Of a stretch of DNA of 5,717 nt, positions 1-5,717 are shown piece by piece; the stretch's first letter is position 1; each line of letters begins with the position of its first letter. The DNA is from Verrucomicrobia bacterium GWC2_42_7 (GTDB taxonomy: Bacteria; Verrucomicrobiota; Verrucomicrobiia; Opitutales; GWC2-42-7-A): NCBI GenBank assembly GCA_001831055.1, contig MIDO01000032.1:1-5717 (forward strand). The letters run 5' to 3'. The position numbers were made by a program, and so were the translations under genes. The notes beneath the pieces were generated by a model. That model did no database searches. It was not told where the DNA came from and saw nothing but the letters and a program-made list of their open reading frames with translations.

Positions 1-1413
1 GTTGATGCCGATAAGGTAACACCTCGTGTTAACGACGCCCATGTTCTTGTAAGGCGTATGGCAGTAAAAGCCTTGGCTGCTCTTGGTGACACAAATGAAG
101 TTTCTGCAATTGAAGCCGCATTGACAGATTCTGAATCCAGCGTTCGTATGGCCGCAACAGCCAGTCTGGCCACCCTAAATGGCCCCCAAAGCGTCAACGC
201 CATCTTTTCATCTCTGGAACAGGATGACTATTTCCAATTTAAGAATGCATGTGTCGATACACTTAGTATAATTGCTGGTGTAAGTGATGTTAATAGCAGA
301 ATGAACAGCGGTTCACAAGCCATAAGAGAGGTAGGCGCGCGTACGCTTTATAGTCTTGGTAAAAATCCTGCTTACACCGATGATGTATATACAATACTTC
401 AAAATAGGATGATCGACGTCGATGAAGCGAATGAAGTAAGGTATTGGGCTATCTATGGCCAGACCGCACTAAGAACATGGTTCGATACTACACAGAGAAA
501 TCAATTAATAAGCGATTTAATGACAATCGCCAATTCCAATGAGCCTGCGATTGTTCAACTCAAAGCCATCGGTGATTTAGCCTATATGAAAAGCGATATG
601 TCGCCTACCCAAATAACAGACGCCGTCAACGATCTGATAGAATTATTCGCAACGTATGGAGACAGTTGCACTCGCAATGATGCCGCATATGGCTGGCGTG
701 TTATAGGTAACACACTAATCGTACTTGGTGCAGAGGGGACAAATGCACTTGCTGAAATTATGGATCCCCAAGTCAATAGTGTGACTGCGACAGCTTCCAG
801 TGAATATGCATCCCACCCTGCTTCATTATGTGTGAATAAATCAGGTTTGGATTACGGCAAACATACCTGGAATCACACCGAAATGTGGCTCTCAATAAAT
901 CAAGCTGCTCATTGGCTTAAGTTCGAATTCGATACTACATATAAACTAGAAAAAATGCAACTCTGGAACTACAATCAAGCTCCTCCATACAATAACAGAG
1001 GCATTAGACATGCAACTATTGAATATTCCACCAATGGTACCTCTTGGACAACACTGGATTCAGACTATGAGTTCAGCAAAGCACCGGGATTTAACGGATA
1101 CGAGCATGCGGATGATGTGTGGTTTAATGGTGTCCCAGCCAAATATGTCAAGATTACTCCTCATGCCGTTAATGGTAATTGGGGATATGATCAGCAAGTT
1201 GGTGTATCAGAAGTGATCTTTAACGTCGATCCTGCCGACCCCAATTATCCAACAGATAGCTGGCTTCCTTGGCTTGCATATCAGGTACTCTATGAAAAAC
1301 AACAAACCCATACTCAAAACGGCGAAGGTTTTAATTTAGTTACCGAGGCAAATGATGTCCGTGACCATGGCAGGTACAGCCCATCTGATTTCCCTGGGTA
1401 TCGAAGTTGGTAA
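1..1413 (+). CDS. HEAT-repeat protein with C-terminal discoidin/CBM32-like domain (5'-partial)
   Basis: The frame is open from base 1 to the TAA at 1411-1413, giving 470 visible residues. The ATG at 58 falls inside a HEAT-like helix (VLVRRMAVKALAALGD), so it is not the true start. Visible residues about 14-140 contain helix pairs with the HEAT signature of D/E-x-x-VR-x-A-A-x-x-L (for example SESSVRMAATASLATL), and less regular helices continue to about 255. Residues about 257-410 form a discoidin / F5-8 type C domain: it opens with VTATASSEY, has the HWLKFEFD and RGIRHATIEYSTNGTSW strands, and closes with KYVKITP and GVSEVIF. Such domains usually bind galactose-type or other sugars. A tail of about 60 residues with no recognised fold follows. 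The missing N-terminus probably carries the main activity; in this kind of bacterium HEAT plus discoidin tails can follow an oxidoreductase or a glycan-active domain, but that is inference. The gene ends just before a strong terminator and faces the same way as the esterase gene. Confidence 0.85.
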   Translation, partial: VDADKVTPRVNDAHVLVRRMAVKALAALGDTNEVSAIEAALTDSESSVRMAATASLATLNGPQSVNAIFSSLEQDDYFQFKNACVDTLSIIAGVSDVNSRMNSGSQAIREVGARTLYSLGKNPAYTDDVYTILQNRMIDVDEANEVRYWAIYGQTALRTWFDTTQRNQLISDLMTIANSNEPAIVQLKAIGDLAYMKSDMSPTQITDAVNDLIELFATYGDSCTRNDAAYGWRVIGNTLIVLGAEGTNALAEIMDPQVNSVTATASSEYASHPASLCVNKSGLDYGKHTWNHTEMWLSINQAAHWLKFEFDTTYKLEKMQLWNYNQAPPYNNRGIRHATIEYSTNGTSWTTLDSDYEFSKAPGFNGYEHADDVWFNGVPAKYVKITPHAVNGNWGYDQQVGVSEVIFNVDPADPNYPTDSWLPWLAYQVLYEKQQTHTQNGEGFNLVTEANDVRDHGRYSPSDFPGYRSW

Positions 1414-1426
1414 AATGTCTTTTAAC

Positions 1427-1463
1427 AAAGAGCTTGGCTAAATAAATAGGCCAAGCTCTTTTT
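1427..1463 (+). terminator. Rho-independent terminator after the HEAT/discoidin gene
   Basis: A perfect 12-bp inverted repeat, AAAGAGCTTGGC (1427-1438) and GCCAAGCTCTTT (1450-1461), encloses an 11-nt AT-rich loop. The right arm runs directly into a T tract (TTTTT at 1459-1463). It begins 13 bases after the TAA stop at 1411-1413, the classic position for an intrinsic terminator of that gene. The opposite strand lacks a comparable T tract, so it should act on plus-strand transcripts only. Confidence 0.9.
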
Positions 1464-1485
1464 AAGATTTAGAGGTATTAGATCT

Positions 1486-1490
1486 GGAGA
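1486..1490 (+). promoter_or_regulatory. Ribosome binding site of the esterase gene
   Basis: GGAGA lies three bases before the ATG at 1494, a slightly short but usable Shine-Dalgarno spacing. A second purine stretch, AGAGG at 1471-1475, is too far upstream to serve well. In-frame TAG at 1479-1481 excludes any longer start. I could not identify a convincing promoter between the terminator and this site. Confidence 0.55.
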
Positions 1491-1493
1491 TAT

Positions 1494-3257
1494 ATGCGAA
1501 ACATTGCCTTTGTACTTACAATAATATTTTGTTGGTTACCTGCAGATGCCCGCGGTAACAACAGACAAATTTATGAATCTTACCTCAATGACGTTGCTCC
1601 AAAAATCGTAGAAACAATCGAAGAATATGTAAAAGATGGGGTATACATACACAAGCTCAAATTTCTGAGTAGGATATTAGACGGCCAGGAAGTAATAATT
1701 TATGGCATTCTCGCCAAGCCCGCCAAAGCAGGTATCTATCCTGGTATTCTTATGGTGCACGGTGGCGGTGGCAGTGCTGATGCGTTCTTTCCACAGGTCT
1801 TAGATTGGGCCAAACGGGGTTACATATCATTCTGTCAGGACCAGCCAGGAATATGCAGTTCTAAACATAGCTCTTCCGGCCCAGAGACCAGTTTTATTCG
1901 CTGCGCTGGTGACCCAAACAGCTTATCCTCATTTTCAATATATGATGGCGTAGTGGCTGCCCTTAATGGATTAAGAATGGTTCGTAGCCAACCGGAAGTG
2001 GATACTAGCAAGATAGGAATTACAGGACCAAGTTGGGGCGGCTATATGACAACGATGATCTCCGGCCTGGCAGGGAAAAGAATCAAAGCGTCGTTCGCAA
2101 ATTATGGATGTGGATATTATGACCGCGGCTCTCATTGGAGCGCTGGACTCGAACAGATGAATGTTAATGATCGAGCAAAATGGCTCGACACACTCGATGC
2201 TGGCAGGAAAGCATCGCAAATAACCAGTAATTTCTTTGTTACATCTCCCACCAATGACTTTTATTTTTGGCCAGGCGCAATTATGGCAACTTATAATAAT
2301 ATAACTAGTCCAAAAAATATTTGTATAGCTGCTAATGTAAGTCACGTTCTTGATTTTCCAGGTGGCACAAAATCATCAAAAAAAGGCGCTAGCCTTACAT
2401 ATATGGAAGTTCAATGGATGGATTATCACCTAAAAGGGATTGGATCTCCATTCGGGTCATGCACGGCAAACTCAGTAGTAACAAGAGAGGCAAATGAAGT
2501 AAGGGTACGTTTCACCTACAGTGGAGTCAACCCCGCCGAAAATACGGAAATATGGTATAGCTATGGCGAGACTCCGTATAGGTCTAACTACTGGAAGAGT
2601 GTTCCAGTAATCTCCGAAGACAATGGAATATATTCAGGGCTCATACCAATTTATGAGACTGAACTGCCCATTTTGTGGTATGGCATGGCATCTGATAACC
2701 TCGGCACTGATGGCCGTGAGTATTCGTGTTCAACAACGTACCAGAAAATCGATCCTCTCTCCATAGGTTTTACTGCCAAAGAACGGCGAAACGAAGCTTT
2801 CGCCGAGGATTTTGAAGGACTCCTTACACGCTGGCAAAAGCCATACGCCGAAAAATATTCCGGAAAACATGAATTTAATGCGACTGCTGCGTTCAGCGGT
2901 AGCAAAGGCTTACGTCTTATCGGTGAGCAAACATTTAGGTGTGATGGCCTGAGAGGTGAAGCTTTTAATAAATTTGCAAAAGGATTTTCTATGTGGGTCA
3001 AGAACCCAGGCGGTACGAATTTTGACGTAAAATTAATGGCCGAAGAACCAAACGGTATTCGACATTATTGGGTTGCACATCAAATCAATCCAAAACCAGA
3101 GTGGACTAAACTCTTTATCCCCTGGAAAACATTCATATATGAGGGCAACGGAACGCCTTCGGTTAAAATGCTATCTTCACGCCTTGGGCAATTGAGATTT
3201 GTGACACCTTTGAATTCAGATATTTACATAGACAACATCTCAACTATTGAGCGTTAG
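1494..3257 (+). CDS. Secreted acetyl-xylan-esterase-like alpha/beta hydrolase with C-terminal CBM-like domain
   Basis: Complete, 587 residues. The ATG is the first start after an in-frame TAG at 1479. Residues 1-20 look like a Sec signal peptide (MRN, hydrophobic core, cleavage probably after ADA); no lipobox is seen, so export to the periplasm or outside is expected. Residues about 30-318 form an alpha/beta hydrolase: oxyanion-type HGGGG at 89-93, nucleophile elbow GPSWGG with Ser180, the YGCG segment at 204-207, and likely Asp255 (SPTNDF) and His284 (NVSH) completing the triad. This pattern matches acetyl-xylan-esterase / prolyl-oligopeptidase-like enzymes. Residues about 325-420 look like an Ig-like beta domain. 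Residues about 435-587 (EDFEG opening, W-rich strands, closing IYIDNI) look like a CBM11/CIA30-type beta-sandwich that would tether the enzyme to a glycan. Removal of acyl groups from a polysaccharide is the likeliest role; a peptidase cannot be excluded. The substrate is unknown. Confidence 0.85.
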   Translation: MRNIAFVLTIIFCWLPADARGNNRQIYESYLNDVAPKIVETIEEYVKDGVYIHKLKFLSRILDGQEVIIYGILAKPAKAGIYPGILMVHGGGGSADAFFPQVLDWAKRGYISFCQDQPGICSSKHSSSGPETSFIRCAGDPNSLSSFSIYDGVVAALNGLRMVRSQPEVDTSKIGITGPSWGGYMTTMISGLAGKRIKASFANYGCGYYDRGSHWSAGLEQMNVNDRAKWLDTLDAGRKASQITSNFFVTSPTNDFYFWPGAIMATYNNITSPKNICIAANVSHVLDFPGGTKSSKKGASLTYMEVQWMDYHLKGIGSPFGSCTANSVVTREANEVRVRFTYSGVNPAENTEIWYSYGETPYRSNYWKSVPVISEDNGIYSGLIPIYETELPILWYGMASDNLGTDGREYSCSTTYQKIDPLSIGFTAKERRNEAFAEDFEGLLTRWQKPYAEKYSGKHEFNATAAFSGSKGLRLIGEQTFRCDGLRGEAFNKFAKGFSMWVKNPGGTNFDVKLMAEEPNGIRHYWVAHQINPKPEWTKLFIPWKTFIYEGNGTPSVKMLSSRLGQLRFVTPLNSDIYIDNISTIER

Positions 3258-3336
3258 TCAATATATCTTGACAGTACCCATTCATTGAGCATTCCTTTAT
3301 TTGCAAATGATTGTCACACAACTACTACACAAAGCC

Positions 3337-3352
3337 ATCTTTGTTTAAAGAT
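3337..3352 (+). terminator. Weak possible terminator hairpin in the convergent gap
   Basis: ATCTTT (3337-3342) and AAAGAT (3347-3352) form a 6-bp AT-rich stem around a GTTT loop, followed by a T-rich run (TTCATTTTTG). It is the only hairpin I find in the 136-bp gap between the two convergent genes. It is weak: the stem has a single G-C pair and the T tract is interrupted. On the minus strand no T tract follows, so I see no intrinsic terminator for the GH20-like gene. Confidence 0.22.
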
Positions 3353-3393
3353 TTCATTTTTGCCTTTCGATTAGGGCACATATTTATAGTTTT

Positions 3394-5717
3394 TTAAAAT
3401 GTCCCTAATTGCTCACGCCACTGAGGCAATTCTTTTTTTATTAAAAATGAAACCTGCTTAATTTTCGCTCGCATTATTGATTCAAGCGACTCGGTTCCCA
3501 TATCAAGCCGCAAACTCAAGTCGAGAAAATCCACGCCTTTGATCAACCGCAAATCTTTCGTCGCAATTTCCAACTCTGCTTTTGCGATTGTTTGCATACG
3601 TTCAAAATCTCGCAGATTCTCACGCAGATATCCACTTCGAGCCACATACGAGGTACTCTGGTCAAAAATCAAATTTCTGATTCGAAGAAATTCTTCAACA
3701 TTGGCCGCGCTGCGCCACGTATAGGCCAGGTGCTGAGCCAGGATAAGTTCCTGTTTGTACCGACCTAAACATTTTTCAGGTATATATGATTGAGCCTCAA
3801 CTAAAATTGTCACTCCTTTTTCCCAGAGCGATGCCATCAACTTTAATTCATCCAGGGCAACATCTAATCCAGCTTTTGGCCCTCTGCGTGCAATAGCCTT
3901 AAAACCAGGCTGATCGTAAAATAATTGTTTTTTGCTCAGGAGATGCGAAGCATCGTCACCTGCATCCAATTCCCACTCCCAATAGAACTGACCAAAAAAA
4001 GCTTTATTCAATATCGTTTGGGGATTCAACTTCAACTTCAATTTAAGATGCTCCCAAGCTGGCCCAAGCCCTTGGCAGGGGTTCTTGGGATCCAGTACGA
4101 GTGGTTGACCAGCTCCTATGAAATATGATCCTACATAGTAATCCAGCGACGGATGGTGTCGCATAGCATCTGAGAAGAGTGCCCATGCCTTCAAAATTTT
4201 GGGAGCCGCATTCTTCCCAAAATCTCTTTTTGCAACGGCTGTAAGGACTTTATTTAAATCTTGATATTCAGAATCTCTGCCCCATATAGCCCAATATCCA
4301 AGTTCTTCTGAATGCGATTTGCAGGTGCCGTCAAATAGCCATCTTGATTGAATGACCTCTGGGTTTAACGATATACAGTTTTGCCAGACTTTTAGACGAT
4401 TCATTAGAACGGGTAGATATGGCACGCTCAGACATTCAATTGAATTATTTATTTCAAGTTTACTGCTAAAAGCAAGTTGATTTTGCTTACAAAGTTTTTT
4501 TTGATTTTTACACCGATCGCTTGCTTTTACACATCCCGCTGAATAATCCCAGCAATATTTACCATAACCAGCCTTGCGCCAATTTACCGAATCTTTGTCG
4601 AACTCCGTCTGAAAAATAACGTTTTCAGGATCGAGCCGATTTATGAATTCTATCTGATCGCGATCATGTGACCAGTGGCCGGCGGAATACGGCCAGGTTA
4701 CAAGCCTTGCCTCGGGATTCTTGCTTCGAATACCTCTGGCAACATCATTTACAAGTTCCGCAACAACTTCTGAACCGCTACGCTTACGACACCCAGGACA
4801 ATCCTGGGCGTTCTCATGGTCGCTTCGCATAAAACAATGATAGAAACCTTCGCCACCGGTTAACGCCAATATGCCGCCAAGCTGTGGAATTTTCTCAAAA
4901 AGTGACGACCATGAATCAACCAGAAATTTTCTGGTTTCTTTATTGCTGCTGCAAAGAACCTTAAATGCACCATCGGCCTGCAATGCACCTGCCGAACCCG
5001 GAACAGCCTTGAATACCGGATGATTCGGCTTAAGTTTAGGATTGTACGCCGTCAAGAATACAAAAACCCCGTACTTTGACGCCTGCTTCGCAAGCTGAGC
5101 TAGCCGCTGACGGTTAAACCTTGCTTGATGACTTATAAGTGATTTAAATGGTTTAGGTGCAGTTTCAATATAATCTTCTAAACGTACCATTATGGGAAGA
5201 GCGTTCAAGCCAATACGGGCAAGCTCAATAAAATTTTTATCGGTTTCGCGGCCATCAACCCAAGCCTGTGTAGTACTAAACCCGCCCCAGAAATCCGCTC
5301 CAATATGGATTTTTACTTTTGGCTTTATTATCTTTTTGCCTATTTTAAGGTGAGTGCTTCGCCTCAGCCGCCAATAATTTGTAAGGAACAGCGATGCCTG
5401 CAACAATGATATCTCGGATAACGCAGACACAACTATTCTTTCCCGGCTTGCATCCAATGTGAATGAATTTTCCCATCGAGAACTACTCTTAGAGGACTTC
5501 AGTATAAACTCAACACACGGTTGACTTGTCGAACTATCACCAGCCTTAAGCCTGATACCAAAATTGGATTTCAGAATACCCTTAAAATCTTCGATTCCTG
5601 CCTTAGCCGGCCCATCATTAATGGTATCACAATTAACAACAAGCGACCATGTGTTGTCAACACGTACTTCGTTAGAAGCAGCAGCGGCAGTATTGATTTC
5701 AAATGCTCCGGTCGGAG
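3394..5717 (-). CDS. GH20-like TIM-barrel glycoside hydrolase-family protein (5'-partial)
   Basis: The frame is open from the right edge to the TAA at 3394-3396, giving 773 visible residues. A TTG at 5457 could be read as a start, but 86 in-frame residues before it form a plausible domain (TWSLVVNCD, later CVEFIL) that continues smoothly past it, so the start lies outside the window. Visible residues about 20-130 resemble the alpha/beta N-terminal domain found before GH20 and GH67 barrels. The barrel follows from about 135 (KVKIHIGADFWGG). It includes LTGGEGFYH at about 285-293, a CPGC pair at 306-309, then NPEARLVTWPYSAGHW and INNSIECLSVPYLPVL. A helical C-terminal region of about 170 residues ends the protein. 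These features match a broad, largely uncharacterised GH20-like group common in Planctomycetota and Lentisphaerota. Hexosaminidase-like or other exo-glycosidase activity is inferred; catalytic residues are not canonical. The gene converges on the esterase gene. Confidence 0.8.
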   Translation of the reverse strand, partial: PTGAFEINTAAAASNEVRVDNTWSLVVNCDTINDGPAKAGIEDFKGILKSNFGIRLKAGDSSTSQPCVEFILKSSKSSSRWENSFTLDASRERIVVSALSEISLLQASLFLTNYWRLRRSTHLKIGKKIIKPKVKIHIGADFWGGFSTTQAWVDGRETDKNFIELARIGLNALPIMVRLEDYIETAPKPFKSLISHQARFNRQRLAQLAKQASKYGVFVFLTAYNPKLKPNHPVFKAVPGSAGALQADGAFKVLCSSNKETRKFLVDSWSSLFEKIPQLGGILALTGGEGFYHCFMRSDHENAQDCPGCRKRSGSEVVAELVNDVARGIRSKNPEARLVTWPYSAGHWSHDRDQIEFINRLDPENVIFQTEFDKDSVNWRKAGYGKYCWDYSAGCVKASDRCKNQKKLCKQNQLAFSSKLEINNSIECLSVPYLPVLMNRLKVWQNCISLNPEVIQSRWLFDGTCKSHSEELGYWAIWGRDSEYQDLNKVLTAVAKRDFGKNAAPKILKAWALFSDAMRHHPSLDYYVGSYFIGAGQPLVLDPKNPCQGLGPAWEHLKLKLKLNPQTILNKAFFGQFYWEWELDAGDDASHLLSKKQLFYDQPGFKAIARRGPKAGLDVALDELKLMASLWEKGVTILVEAQSYIPEKCLGRYKQELILAQHLAYTWRSAANVEEFLRIRNLIFDQSTSYVARSGYLRENLRDFERMQTIAKAELEIATKDLRLIKGVDFLDLSLRLDMGTESLESIMRAKIKQVSFLIKKELPQWREQLGTF
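4025..4042 (-). repeat. Short tandem hexamer inside the GH20-like gene
   Basis: Plus-strand bases TTCAAC TTCAAC TTCAAT are three near-identical 6-bp units. On the coding strand they give the alternating LKLKLK stretch in the segment HLKLKLKLNPQ. The copy number keeps the frame intact. It may be a simple slippage product; no regulatory role is suggested. Confidence 0.6.

Noticed and set aside
58..60. ATG as the start of the first plus-strand gene
   Set aside because: The frame is open to base 1, and the residues before the ATG continue the HEAT-like helix, so the methionine is internal.
582..776. Short minus-strand open frame inside the HEAT-repeat gene
   Set aside because: It has 64 codons fully overlapped by a real gene and no family resemblance.
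1010..1216. Short plus-strand open frame in another frame of the discoidin domain
   Set aside because: The discoidin frame is clearly the coding one; the alternative product is Met/Leu-rich noise.
1971..2345. Minus-strand open frame of 124 codons inside the esterase gene
   Set aside because: It lies wholly antisense to the catalytic region of a well-supported gene, and its product has no recognisable domain; it is a shadow frame.
430..2504. Recurring EAN[ED]VR residues (twice in the first protein, once in the esterase), with a shared 12-base stretch at 430-441 and 2493-2504
   Set aside because: The copies sit in unrelated folds with different flanks. A 12-base match in a window this size is not strong evidence of a repeat element, so chance is the likelier explanation.
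2651..3001. Minus-strand open frame of 116 codons inside the esterase gene
   Set aside because: It is antisense to the CBM-like region, its product is Pro/Ser/Arg-rich without any motif, and no start signal was seen.
3258..3393. Possible small gene or RNA in the convergent gap
   Set aside because: The gap is 136 bases, AT-rich, with no open frame having a ribosome binding site and only one weak hairpin; nothing supports a gene.
3539..4128. Two short plus-strand open frames (3539-3724 and 3925-4128) opposite the GH20-like gene
   Set aside because: Both are antisense to conserved coding sequence and show no domain or start signal of their own.

Overview
The window holds three large protein genes, two of them cut by the window edges, and no RNA genes, CRISPR arrays or insertion sequences that I can see. 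The gene families and composition (AT-leaning by eye, long secreted multidomain enzymes) suggest a glycan-degrading bacterium of the Planctomycetota / Kiritimatiellota / Lentisphaerota type. This assignment is inferred from protein style only; there is no marker gene.

Layout. (1) 1-1413, plus strand: the C-terminal 470 residues of a larger protein made of HEAT-like helical repeats followed by a discoidin / F5-8 type C (CBM32-like) sugar-binding domain. The frame is open to the left edge, so the ATG at position 58 is internal. (2) 1427-1463: a strong intrinsic terminator with a perfect 12-bp stem. (3) 1494-3257, plus strand: a complete 587-residue secreted alpha/beta hydrolase of the acetyl-xylan-esterase / prolyl-oligopeptidase-like type. 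It has a visible Ser-Asp-His triad, a middle beta-rich domain and a C-terminal carbohydrate-binding-like beta-sandwich. (4) 3258-3393: a 136-bp convergent intergenic gap with only a weak hairpin. (5) 3394-5717, minus strand: a GH20-like TIM-barrel protein whose 5' end lies beyond the right edge. The frame is open through the last base, and the apparent TTG start at 5457 lies inside its N-terminal domain.

Taken together, the genes look like part of a polysaccharide-degradation locus: a glycan-binding helical-repeat protein, an esterase that may remove acyl groups, and a hexosaminidase-like hydrolase. The substrate cannot be named from the sequence. I see no evidence of a wholly new system. The most unusual points are the altered catalytic-pair region of the GH20-like protein, its regularly spaced CX6CX6CX6C cysteine ladder, and the domain combinations of the two plus-strand proteins.
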